From Kitasatospora sp. MMS16-BH015 (GTDB lineage: Bacteria > Actinomycetota > Actinomycetes > Streptomycetales > Streptomycetaceae): a stretch of DNA of 64,000 nucleotides. Below, piece after piece: positions 26,401 through 34,152 of the stretch (position 1 is its first letter; each line of letters begins with the position of its first letter). The notes under the pieces are model-generated. The model worked only from the letters and a program-made list of their open reading frames with translations. It had not been told where the DNA came from and searched no databases. The DNA lies in the NCBI RefSeq assembly GCF_002943525.1, contig NZ_CP025394.1, positions 3,348,001-3,412,000 on the forward strand, written 5' to 3'. Both the position numbers and the translations under genes were made by a program.

Positions 26401-26980
26401 GCAGGTCCGCGAGCGGCTCGGGCTGCCCGAGGGCAAGAAGGTGGTGCTCTACGCCCCCACCTTCCGCGAGGACCGCAAGCGCCCGCACGGCGGCTACCAG
26501 CTCGACCTGCGGCTCGACCTGGCCGCCGCCCGGGAGGCCCTGGGCGAGGACCAGGTGCTGCTGGTCCGGGCGCACGAGGTGATGTGCGGTCAGATCCCCG
26601 GCGCCGGCAACGGCTACGTCTGGGACGTCTCCACCTACCCGGACATGGCCGACCTGCTGCTGGTCGCCGACGTCCTGGTGACCGACTACTCCTCGGCGAT
26701 GTTCGACTACGCCAACACCGGCCGCCCGATGCTCTTCTTCACCTACGACCTGGAGCACTACCGGGACGACCTGCGCGGCTTCACCTTCGATTTCGAGGCC
26801 CAGGCCCCCGGCCCGCTCCTCGACACCTCGGAGGCCCTGGTCGCCGCCCTGGCCCAGGTCGAGCGCAGCACGGCGCCGTACGCCGACGCCTACGCGGCGT
26901 TCCGCCAGGCGTACTGCGACCTGGACGACGGCCACGCCGCAGCACGCGTGGTCGATGCATTGCTCTCCGCAAAGAGCTAG
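23423..26980 (+). CDS. Bifunctional GT2 glycosyltransferase / CDP-glycerol glycerophosphotransferase (TagF-like)
   Basis: The 1185-residue protein joins two enzymes of teichoic-acid-type synthesis. Residues 1-~230 are a GT2 domain (SVVVPIYNVERYLEECLDS, VDDGSKDGS, FVDSDDT). Residues ~830-1185 are a Glyphos_transf domain, with the catalytic-type His916 in TWHGTPLKRIG and the CDP-binding segment TDYSSAMFDY starting at 1087. Between them (~370-820) lie beta-rich segments that recur in the 829-residue neighbour. Known TagF enzymes polymerise glycerol-phosphate from CDP-glycerol on the cytoplasmic face. Whether the acceptor is glycerol, ribitol or another polyol phosphate cannot be seen. Confidence 0.87.
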   Translation: MAPRLSVVVPIYNVERYLEECLDSIAAQTFDDLECVMVDDGSKDGSAAIAEAYAAKDSRFRLVSKKNAGLGAARNTGYEHVDPASEFIAFVDSDDTLPPSAYELMIGTLDETGSDFCTGNVLRFRAVGYYPSGGHRKPFKETRLKTHVTEIPALITDRTAWNKVYRRSFFDGAGILYPEGILYEDAPVSVPHHFLAKSVDVLSEPIYHWREREVGEMSITQMKTNPKTVIDRVKSMELVRAWLQAQEDPKYKKHLEFYDENNLVEEIPMFFWPIIEDDPAYNSAYQESVSRLLRAIGPEQIRKLRAPLRLKYHLTLANRMDEFVEQMRFEKDSNGAAPARGLLRPYADYPFLRGGRKSVPADVLRLDNALVMRSRLYDSAWVDGRLQLTGHAFPEHLGAEHRHDMVKVLVLREAKGRRVLAVPTKAMYSPEATASSPHDLYSCDWAGFSVAIDPKRFKHRGQWKDGSWRVLIAGIGKGGVYKGRISGGWSDTAESLPVHWVEEDVRIVPSIRDSHVYLRVERIRVRALQVTADDGWVTVSGAAASGADLAGARLRLKHVESDRDLTFPLELGTPAGRAVPFTATFPVSELTAVREAWDALDPAAEERLRDRWDTELLLANGVTAPVVIDDRRAPAQLDLPFPGHERALFSKPSPSGYLQFVDQVLQPVVEEVGAAKDGDGFLLSGSFPLPGTHHYELVIRHNWREEEHRYPVEITDGRFRAALPAVPTASFAGRVPLHKGTWEVTFRPVGAEPGSLWPPALLSSSCHRSLPVEVEARGKRIALERRTFDSLSLEAHSMLLPEERSGYRQRKLRSEYPGLQQRPLTDSVLYVAALGTQYAGSPRAVHQELVQRGLPLRHLWTTDDAQADLPESAETIRQWSPEWFEALATAKYVVTSTHLPDFFTRRPGQVVLQTWHGTPLKRIGHDFEKVWFIDGDYLKHLDREVPHWSLLVSGNTFSTPVLRRALGFKGEIVEAGYPRNDVLFASDREKTAEQVRERLGLPEGKKVVLYAPTFREDRKRPHGGYQLDLRLDLAAAREALGEDQVLLVRAHEVMCGQIPGAGNGYVWDVSTYPDMADLLLVADVLVTDYSSAMFDYANTGRPMLFFTYDLEHYRDDLRGFTFDFEAQAPGPLLDTSEALVAALAQVERSTAPYADAYAAFRQAYCDLDDGHAAARVVDALLSAKS

Positions 26981-26991
26981 TTGCACAAAGC

Positions 26992-27086
26992 AGGGGCGCG
27001 GGGAACTGCGCGGGCATCCCTCGGGGCGTGTACTCGTTAAAGAGTGCACCGAACCCGGCGATGCCCTCGCGGTTCCCCGAGCCCCT
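26992..27086. repeat. Dispersed hairpin element, copy B
   Basis: A 95-bp copy with ends AGGGGCGCGGGGAACTGCG and the complement of AGGGGCTCGGGGAACCGCG, and core ACTCGTTAAAGAGT in the same orientation as copy A. It lies 11 bp after the TAG of the bifunctional transferase gene and 143 bp before the next start, where its hairpin may reduce read-through between the two TagF-like genes. Confidence 0.88.
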
Positions 27087-27229
27087 GAATAGTGCAACGG
27101 TTGACCGTAGGTAGCCCCTCGGTGTGAGATGACACCCGCAGTTCGCACGGATGCCGATCGCCGTTCCCCCGCGGCCCTCCCCCGTCGGCACAGCCGGGCT
27201 GCCACGTCGCCACGGAGGTCTCTGCCCCG

Positions 27230-29719
27230 ATGCCTGCTTCAGCCACCGCCGACGCGGTCACCACCTCCCGCGTGCCGGAGCAGGCCGCCCAGCAGGCCGA
27301 GGCGGCCCAGCCGCCGACCTTCGCCGCCCGCACCGTCCGCTGGACGGACCGCGGCCTGGAGATCACCGGCTTCGCGCACTTCGGCGACCGCGACACCACC
27401 TGGCTGAGCAGCGGCTTCACCGCCGTCACGGCGACCCCGCTGGGCGAGGGCGACCGCAAGGCGGTCAAGCTCCGCACCCGCCACCAGCAGCGCGCCGAGG
27501 CCACCGAGGCCAGCGGCCAGAGCGCCTTCGACCACGACTGGGGCGCTTTCACCGCCGTGCTCGACCCGGCGCGGCTCAAGCTGGACGGGCGCTGGAGGGA
27601 CGGCGACTGGGCGCTGGAGGCCACCGTGCGCTCCGGCCGGCTCCAGGAGCGCGGCGGCCTCACCCAGTACTGGTGCGGCTCCGGCGAGTACCCGCTGACG
27701 CACTGGCTGGACGCCACCACCCGGGCCGTGCCGTACTACCAGGACGGCACCCTGCACCTGCGGATCGAGCGGGTGCACGCCAGATTGACGGCCGTCACCC
27801 CGTTGAGCGAGGGCCTGGAGCTCTCGCTGCGGGCCGACGGCCTCCCCGAGGGCACCGCGCTGCGGCTGCGCCACCGGCAGTCCACCACCGAGCTGAGCTT
27901 CCCGCTGCGCCCGGGCACCCGGGAGAGCACCGCCCGGGTGCCGTTCGCCCCCTTCCTGATCTCCGGGGACGGCCCGCACGAGATGGAGCACTGGGACGCC
28001 GAGCTGCTCCGCCCGGACGGCTCCACCCTGCGCCCGGTGCTCGACGAACGGGACGGCCCGCTCACCGCCCAGCACCGGCTGGCCTCCCCCGACCAGGTGC
28101 TCTACCTCAAGCAGCTCGCCGACGGCCACCCGCAGTTCTGCGTCCAGCCGGGCACCGCCTACCTGGACTCGATCACGGTGGAGGACACCCCCGAAGGCGC
28201 CTCCTTCCGCCTGCGCGGCACCGCCCCGCTGCCCGGCGAGGGCCCGCTGGAGCTGGTGCTGCGGCACGACAACGGCACCGGCGAGGTGCGCCACCGGGTC
28301 GAGCGCGGCGAGCGCCTGGACGTGCTGCTGCCCGCCACCGCCACCACCTCGGACGGCACCACCCGGCCGCTGGCCAAGGGCGTCTGGGAGTTCCGGCTGC
28401 GCCCCGAGGGCCGCCCGGAGGCCGAGCAGCCGCTGGTGGTCGCCCCGCAGGCGCTGGCCGCGCTGCCCGCCGCGGTGGAGGCCGGCCGGCCCACCACCGG
28501 CACCAAGCGGGTGCTGCTGGAGCGCCGCTGGCACGACACCCTGATCCTCGACTCCACCCCGGTGCTCAGCCCCGCCGAGCGCAACGCCTACGCCCAGGAG
28601 CGCCTGCGCACCACGGCCTACCCGGCGGCCCGGAGGAAGCCGCTGCGCGAGGCCGTGCTCTACGACGTGTTCAGCGGCCGCGGCTACGCCGACTCGCCGC
28701 GCGCGATCCACGCCGAGCTGGTCCGCCGGGGCACCCCGCTGGAGCACCTCTGGGTGGTCGACGACGCCCAGGCCGAGGTGCCCGAGGGCGTCCGCCCGGT
28801 GCGCTCCTTCTCCCCCGAGTGGTACGAGGCGCTGGCCACCAGCCGCTACCTGGTCGGCAACACGCACTTCCCCGAGTTCATCGAGCGCCGCGAGGGCCAG
28901 GTGATCGTGCAGACCTGGCACGGCTCGCTGCTCAAGCGGATCGCCCACGACGTGGAGAGCCGCTGGCTGGCCGACGCCGGCTACCTCGAAGCGCTCGACC
29001 GCGAATCCCCGCAGTGGAGCGTGCTGCTCTCCCCCAGCGCCTTCGCCACCCCGATCCTGCGCCGGGCCTTCCGGTACCGGGGCGAGATCCTGGAGTCCGG
29101 CTACCCGCGCTGCGACGTGCTGGCCCGGGGCGAGGGCGCCGAGGCCGTCCGGGCCAAGCTCGGCATCCCGGCGGCGAAGACGATCGTGCTGTACGCGCCG
29201 ACCTGGCGCGAGGACCAGCAGCGCGACAACGGCGACGGCTACCAGTTGGGCCTGCGCCTGGACGTGGCCGCCGCCCGGGCCGAGCTCGGCGACGGCCACG
29301 TGCTGCTGGTGCGCTCGCACTCGCACGTCCGCGAGCCGCTGGCCGGGGCCGGGGACGGCTTCCTGTACGACGTGAGCGACTACCCGGACGTGCAGGAGCT
29401 GCTGCTCGCCGCGGACGTGCTGGTGACGGACTACTCCTCGATCATGTTCGACTTCGCCGTCACCGGCCGCCCGATCCTCTTCTTCACCTACGACCTCGAC
29501 CACTACCGGGACGACCTGCGCGGCTTCTACTTCGACCTGGAGGCCGAGGCCCCCGGGCCGCTGCTGCGCACCCCCGCCGAGCTGGTCGCGGCCCTGCGCG
29601 ACCTCCCGGCCGTCACCGAGCAGCACGCCGAGGCCTACCGCGCCTTCCGGGCCACCCACTGCGCCCTGGACGACGGCGGCGCCTCGGCCCGGGTGGTCGA
29701 CCGGATGCTGGCGGGTTAG
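27230..29719 (+). CDS. CDP-glycerol glycerophosphotransferase family protein (TagF-like)
   Basis: An 829-residue relative of the preceding gene without its GT2 domain. Residues ~30-460 are beta-rich and align with the middle of the neighbour (LHLRIERVHARL, LSFPLRPGT). Residues ~480-829 form the Glyphos_transf domain with His564 in TWHGSLLKRIAHD and TDYSSIMFDF from 733. The TPLK of most TagF proteins is SLLK here, which may alter acceptor or donor handling. It is expected at the inner membrane face, making or capping a polyol-phosphate polymer. ATG start; no other candidate was considered better. Confidence 0.85.
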   Translation: MPASATADAVTTSRVPEQAAQQAEAAQPPTFAARTVRWTDRGLEITGFAHFGDRDTTWLSSGFTAVTATPLGEGDRKAVKLRTRHQQRAEATEASGQSAFDHDWGAFTAVLDPARLKLDGRWRDGDWALEATVRSGRLQERGGLTQYWCGSGEYPLTHWLDATTRAVPYYQDGTLHLRIERVHARLTAVTPLSEGLELSLRADGLPEGTALRLRHRQSTTELSFPLRPGTRESTARVPFAPFLISGDGPHEMEHWDAELLRPDGSTLRPVLDERDGPLTAQHRLASPDQVLYLKQLADGHPQFCVQPGTAYLDSITVEDTPEGASFRLRGTAPLPGEGPLELVLRHDNGTGEVRHRVERGERLDVLLPATATTSDGTTRPLAKGVWEFRLRPEGRPEAEQPLVVAPQALAALPAAVEAGRPTTGTKRVLLERRWHDTLILDSTPVLSPAERNAYAQERLRTTAYPAARRKPLREAVLYDVFSGRGYADSPRAIHAELVRRGTPLEHLWVVDDAQAEVPEGVRPVRSFSPEWYEALATSRYLVGNTHFPEFIERREGQVIVQTWHGSLLKRIAHDVESRWLADAGYLEALDRESPQWSVLLSPSAFATPILRRAFRYRGEILESGYPRCDVLARGEGAEAVRAKLGIPAAKTIVLYAPTWREDQQRDNGDGYQLGLRLDVAAARAELGDGHVLLVRSHSHVREPLAGAGDGFLYDVSDYPDVQELLLAADVLVTDYSSIMFDFAVTGRPILFFTYDLDHYRDDLRGFYFDLEAEAPGPLLRTPAELVAALRDLPAVTEQHAEAYRAFRATHCALDDGGASARVVDRMLAG

Positions 29720-29723
29720 CCGC

Positions 29724-30596
29724 TCAACCGGCGATCCGGACGGCCGCGCCGCTCACCCGCACCCGCGGGTCGCCGGCCCGCAGCTCCACCCGGAGCCGGC
29801 CCGGGCGGCCGAGGTCGACGCCCTGGTGCAGGGTCAGCACGGCGGGCGGGGTGGCCAGGCCGAGCTCGCGCAGGTAGGCGCCGAAGGCGGCGGCCGCCGC
29901 GCCGGTGGCCGGGTCCTCGACCACGCCGCCGACCGGGAACGGGTTGCGGACGTGGAAGGTGTCGGCGCTCTCCCGCCAGACCAGCTGGAGGGTCACCAGG
30001 TCGAGCCCGGTCATGAACCGGGCCAGCCGGTCGAAGTCGTACGCCAGGTCGGCCAGCCGCTCGCGGGTGGCGGCGGCCAGCACCAGGTGCCGGGCCCCGG
30101 CGTAGGCGATCCGGGGCGGCAGCGCCGCGTCCAGCTCCTCGGCGGCCCAGCCGAGCGCGGCCAGCGCCTCGGCGAGCTCCGCCGCGCCGATCTCCTCCAC
30201 CTTCGGCTCCACGCTGGTCAGCGTGGCCTCCAGCGCACCGCCCGGGCCGGGGGCCACCTCCACCGGCACCTCGCCCGCCTTGGTGCGGAACAGCAGCCGG
30301 CCCGCGCCGATCCGGTCGGCCAGGGCCACCGCCGCCGCCACCGTCGCGTGCCCGCAGAACGGCACCTCGGTGAGCGGGCTGAAGTAGCGCACCGCGTACT
30401 CCCGCTCCGGCCCGGCCGGGGTGAGGAAGGCCGTCTCGGAGTAGCCCAGCTCGGCGGCGATCGCGAGCTGCGTCGCGTCGTCGAGCCCGCCGGCCGCCGG
30501 CACCACCCCGGCCGGGTTGCCCCCGGCCGGGTCGGTGGAGAAGGCCACGTAGCGCAGGATCTCGGGGGCGGTGGAGTCAAGGTGAGAAGTCGTCAT
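29724..30596 (-). CDS. PhzF-family isomerase/epimerase-like protein
   Basis: A 290-residue protein with the two-lobed PhzF/diaminopimelate-epimerase fold: RYVAFSTDPAGGNPAGVV at the start, ELGYSETAFL (with the catalytic-type Glu), RYFSPLTEVPFCGHATVAAA, and DPATGAAAAAFGAYL in the second lobe. PhzF itself isomerises a phenazine precursor, but most family members are of unknown function. No phenazine genes are near, so that role is not proposed. It is transcribed leftward, convergent with the TagF-like gene 4 bp away. Confidence 0.88.
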   Translation of the reverse strand: MTTSHLDSTAPEILRYVAFSTDPAGGNPAGVVPAAGGLDDATQLAIAAELGYSETAFLTPAGPEREYAVRYFSPLTEVPFCGHATVAAAVALADRIGAGRLLFRTKAGEVPVEVAPGPGGALEATLTSVEPKVEEIGAAELAEALAALGWAAEELDAALPPRIAYAGARHLVLAAATRERLADLAYDFDRLARFMTGLDLVTLQLVWRESADTFHVRNPFPVGGVVEDPATGAAAAAFGAYLRELGLATPPAVLTLHQGVDLGRPGRLRVELRAGDPRVRVSGAAVRIAG

Positions 30597-30655
30597 GTCC
30601 GACCCGAACACCTGACCCCACCGGCCGATTCCCGATGTGCCGTCAGAAGATCGAC

Positions 30656-32410
30656 TCAGCCCTTCATCAGCGCCAGCAGCGCGTTCTGCTTGTGCCAGGG
30701 GTACTCGCAGACCAGTGTCGTCTGGTTGAAGTCGTTCTGGTTGACGTCGATCGTCTTCGGGAAGTCCCGGCAGAGCCCGCCGTTGGCGTACTTCGGGCAC
30801 TGGCCGTCCGGCTTGCGGATCTGGTGCGAGTTCCAGGCCAGCGAGCCGGCCAGCTGGTCGGCCGGGGGCGTGGGCAGGTACTGGTTGGTGAAGAAGGAGC
30901 CGATCGTGCCGCCGGCCAGCACCATCGCGAGCAGCACGCCGGCCGCGGTGAACCGCTGCGGGGCGCCGAGCGCCTCGGCCACCTCGGGCGAGCTGCGCCG
31001 CCAGGCGGCCACCGCCTTGGCCACGCGTTCGGCGGCCAGCACGCAGGCGAGCACGGTGAGCGCGGTCAGCGTCACCTGGATCTGCAGGATGGTGCGGGGG
31101 AAGAGCTGCACCTCCTGGTTGGCCTCCATGTGCCCGGCGATCCAGTAGCGGATGAACCAGGCGCTCGCGAAGCAGGCCAGCGGGGCCAGCACCACGGCCT
31201 TGCGCAGGCCGAGCGCCACGGCCACCCCGAGGCCGACCAGCACCACCACGGTGTAGATCGGCAGGCCGGAGAAGTCGCCCAGGCCCGGCCACTCGCCGGG
31301 CTCGTCCCAGGAGCGGTTGGTGAGCGGGGTGGAGCCCAGGTAGCCCGGGTCGGTCATGGTCAGGCCCGAGCACCAGAGGTCCTTGGTGGCGGTGGCCCCG
31401 AGCAGCACCTTGAGGTAGACCCCGGCCACCAGCAGGAAGCCGCCGAGCGCCCCGCCGAGCAGCGCCAGGCCGCGCAGCGGCCCGCGCCGGTACGGGAAGA
31501 GCAGCAGCACCGAGACGATCACCCCGGGCGCCGACCAGAGGTGCCAGCCGGAGTAGATCAGGAACAGCCCGCCGAACATCAGCCCCAGCCCGGCCCCGCG
31601 CAGCGCCGCCCCCCAGCCGGAGAAGGCGGGCGAGGCGCGCAGCCAGAGCAGCAGCTTGGCCACCAGCGGCACCAGCACCACCAGGACGAACGGGCTGTAC
31701 GGCTTGTGCGGCAGGGTCTGCTGGAGCGCGGGCAGCAGGCCGACGGCCAGCGCGGGCAGCGGCCGCAGGCAGAGCCGCCAGGCCAGGTAGGCGGCCGGGC
31801 CGGTGAGGGCCACGAAGCCGATGAAGAGCCACTTGAGCGCGAAAGCGGGCTGGCCGTCGAGCAGCCCGGCCTTGGCGGTGTAGCCGAGGGCGTAGGGGAT
31901 GGCCGGCGGGTAGAAGGTGTCGATCTTGCCGGTGTGCACCACCTCGGCCGCCCAGGCGAGCAGCCGGTTGTTGTCCCCGTACTCGGCGTTCAGCGGCCAG
32001 GGCGTGCCGCGCAGGGCGAAGACCTGCCCGGCGCCCAGGAAGCCGGTGGCCAGCCCGGCCACCGCCGCGCAGGAGAGCCGCAGGGTGAGCCGGCGCAGCC
32101 GCTCGGTGCCGCGCATGGTCGTCCAGACCACGGCGCAGAGGATCACCAGGGCCAGCGCGGCCAGCCGGAACTGCAGGGTGGCCAGCCCGCTGATCTGGCC
32201 GGTACGCCCGACCGGGTCGTTGTCGACCGTCAGACCCCAGTAGGTGAAGCCGAGCGCGGCCAGCACGGCCACCAGGATCTCGGCCACCGCCGGGCTCCAC
32301 CGCCGCGTCCAGGACGGGCGGCGCACCACCCGGTGGCGGCTGCCGGCGGCGGGGTTGAGGGCCGACACGTCCTCGGGGATCGACGGGTCGGCCGGTATGA
32401 CGGCGGGCAC
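30656..32410 (-). CDS. AftA-like GT-C membrane glycosyltransferase (copy 2)
   Basis: The 584-residue paralogue of 17426-19198 has the same layout: 11-12 helices, the loop LRGTPWPLNAEYGDNNRLLAW, the YPPAIPYALGY segment and a Cys-bearing extracytoplasmic tail (GQCPKYANGGLC, VCEYPW). The resemblance to AftA-type arabinofuranosyltransferases is by loop pattern. It probably uses a polyprenyl-phosphate sugar on the outer face. The GTG at 32410 follows TAGGAG at good distance; the longer frame upstream has no start logic. Its 5' side diverges from the DUF6020-like gene. Confidence 0.65.
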   Translation of the reverse strand: MPAVIPADPSIPEDVSALNPAAGSRHRVVRRPSWTRRWSPAVAEILVAVLAALGFTYWGLTVDNDPVGRTGQISGLATLQFRLAALALVILCAVVWTTMRGTERLRRLTLRLSCAAVAGLATGFLGAGQVFALRGTPWPLNAEYGDNNRLLAWAAEVVHTGKIDTFYPPAIPYALGYTAKAGLLDGQPAFALKWLFIGFVALTGPAAYLAWRLCLRPLPALAVGLLPALQQTLPHKPYSPFVLVVLVPLVAKLLLWLRASPAFSGWGAALRGAGLGLMFGGLFLIYSGWHLWSAPGVIVSVLLLFPYRRGPLRGLALLGGALGGFLLVAGVYLKVLLGATATKDLWCSGLTMTDPGYLGSTPLTNRSWDEPGEWPGLGDFSGLPIYTVVVLVGLGVAVALGLRKAVVLAPLACFASAWFIRYWIAGHMEANQEVQLFPRTILQIQVTLTALTVLACVLAAERVAKAVAAWRRSSPEVAEALGAPQRFTAAGVLLAMVLAGGTIGSFFTNQYLPTPPADQLAGSLAWNSHQIRKPDGQCPKYANGGLCRDFPKTIDVNQNDFNQTTLVCEYPWHKQNALLALMKG

Positions 32411-32611
32411 GGCGGTACTCCTAGCGGGGCTGGTCCACAGGCAGAAACGTTCCGGCAGCAGCGGAGGGCTGTGCGGGCCGATGCTAGCCGAGACCCCACC
32501 GCCCAGCCGTCCGGGCCGCTCATCCGGCCGCTGTAGGGTGGGGGCGCCCAGCCCCTGCTGTGGCTCTCCCCGCTGCTCCGCCGTGACCACGTGCTGCGAC
32601 CCGAGGCTGCC

Positions 32612-34102
32612 ATGACCGCACTGCTCGACCACCCGACCGTCCAGCGCTCGGGCCTGGCCAGGCACGCCCGGCGGGTGCCCGGCCGGTGGCGGCTGCCGCT
32701 CGCGGTCTTCCTCGGGGTCGAGCTGGTGCTGCTGCTCTGGTGGGCGGCCTTCTACCCGGGCCTGACCAGCTACGACTCCGCCGCGTACGTGGCCCAGGTG
32801 ACCACGGGGTACTGGAGCTCCGAGCACTCGGTGCTCTACAACGTGCTGGTCTGGCTGGCCCTGCACGTGCCCGGCAAGCTCGCCGTGCTGACCCTGGCCC
32901 AGACCCTGGTCGCCTCCGCCACCCTCGCCTACACCTGCGTCGCGATGCGGGCGCTCGGCGCCCGGGCCCGCTGGCTGCTGCCGATCGCCCTGCTGGTGGC
33001 GGCCGCCCCGCCCGCCGGGGCCTTCGTGGTCTACGTCTGGAAGGACGTGCCCTTCACCCTCTGCACCGTGCTCACCTTCGCCGCCTCGGCCCGGCTGATC
33101 GCCGGCAAGGCCGGGCGGTACGACTGGTGGGTGTTCGCGCTGTCGATGACGGGCATGGGGCTGTTCCGCAACAACGGGCTCGGGGTCGCGCTGATCGCCG
33201 GGCTCGCCCTGGTGCTGGTGGTCCGCGGCCGCCGTCTGGCACTCGCGGCGATCACGCTCTTCGCGGTCGGCTTCTCGCTGGTCTGCCAGCTCGCGATCTA
33301 CCCCGCCCTGGGCATCAAGCAGCCGGCCGTCAGCTCGGTCTACTCGCTCAACTACCACGACGTCGCGGTCGCCTACGCGAAGCAGCCGGACCTCTTCACC
33401 GACGCCGACAAGGCCGTGCTGGCCCAGGTCACCCCGCTGGCCGACTGGACCCGCGGCGGCAGCAACTGCTACGTCTCCGACCAGCTGGTGCTCGCCTGGA
33501 ACTTCGACCGCAACGCGGCAGAGCGGGTCAACACCCAGCTGATGGACATGTGGAGCCGGGTGCTCAAGGAGCGGCCGGACCTGATCATGCAGGCCCGGAT
33601 CTGCCGCGGCCACATCGCCTGGGCCCCCTTCCCCGGCCCGGCCGACAAGAGCGCCTTCACCTGGATCGGCTCCCCCGCCAGCACCCCCGCCGACCTCTTC
33701 GGGGTGGCCGCCCCGGGCACCCCGATGGCCGCCAACCCGAACCGCTTCGCCCTCTACAGCCACCCGGTCTCGTACAAGCTCCGCACGGCCGCCCAGTTCT
33801 GGTACAGCCTGGCCAAGACCCCGCAGCTCGACTGGCTGCTCTTCCGGGGCGCCACCTGGTGCTACGTCGGCTACGCCGCGCTGTTCCTGTACGCGAAGCG
33901 GCGGCAGATGCGGGCGGTGTGGGTGTTGGGCGGGGTGCTGCTCGGGTTCCAGCTCACCGTGCTGGCCGCCAATCCGGCGCCGCTGTACCGGTACATGGTG
34001 GGGCCGTTCTTCGTCGCGCCGTTCCTGCTGGCGCTGATCCCTGCCAGTTCTTCAGGGGCTCGGGGAACGGCGGGGGCAGGCGAAGGGGCGGGCACTCCTT
34101 AA
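32612..34102 (+). CDS. Polytopic membrane protein, DUF6020/GT-C-like
   Basis: A 496-residue protein with about 11 helices. After the first helix comes WWAAFYPGLTSYDSAAYVAQ, an acidic loop typical of GT-C enzymes, then VVYVWKDVPFTL. A large extracytoplasmic loop carries GGSNCYVSDQLVL and further conserved-looking Trp/Asp residues. It resembles the DUF6020 group, thought to be glycosyltransferases. The start is the ATG at 32612. The last 16 or so residues (from GARGTAGAG) are encoded by repeat element C, which also provides the stop, so the native C-terminus was probably different. Confidence 0.7.
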   Translation: MTALLDHPTVQRSGLARHARRVPGRWRLPLAVFLGVELVLLLWWAAFYPGLTSYDSAAYVAQVTTGYWSSEHSVLYNVLVWLALHVPGKLAVLTLAQTLVASATLAYTCVAMRALGARARWLLPIALLVAAAPPAGAFVVYVWKDVPFTLCTVLTFAASARLIAGKAGRYDWWVFALSMTGMGLFRNNGLGVALIAGLALVLVVRGRRLALAAITLFAVGFSLVCQLAIYPALGIKQPAVSSVYSLNYHDVAVAYAKQPDLFTDADKAVLAQVTPLADWTRGGSNCYVSDQLVLAWNFDRNAAERVNTQLMDMWSRVLKERPDLIMQARICRGHIAWAPFPGPADKSAFTWIGSPASTPADLFGVAAPGTPMAANPNRFALYSHPVSYKLRTAAQFWYSLAKTPQLDWLLFRGATWCYVGYAALFLYAKRRQMRAVWVLGGVLLGFQLTVLAANPAPLYRYMVGPFFVAPFLLALIPASSSGARGTAGAGEGAGTP

Positions 34103-34147
34103 CGAGTACACGCCCCAGGGGATGCCCTCGCGGTTCCCCGAGCCCCT
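34054..34147. repeat. Dispersed hairpin element, copy C
   Basis: A 94-bp copy with the core in the reverse orientation (ACTCCTTAACGAGT) relative to A and B. Its left arm is diverged (AACGGCGGGGGCAGGCG), so the hairpin is weaker than in the other copies. It overlaps the 3' end of the DUF6020-like gene and its TAA stop is the one inside the core. The right end is 5 bp from the stop of the convergent ligT-like gene. Confidence 0.88.
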
Positions 34148-34152
34148 GATGG

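Noticed and set aside
23378..27205. A 1275-codon minus-strand frame over the bifunctional TagF-like gene
   Set aside because: Low-complexity Val/Gly/Arg translation typical of antisense GC-rich frames; the plus strand encodes recognisable GT2 and Glyphos_transf domains.
29724..30596. Phenazine biosynthesis from the PhzF-like gene
   Set aside because: No other phenazine gene is near, and the PhzF family is broad.
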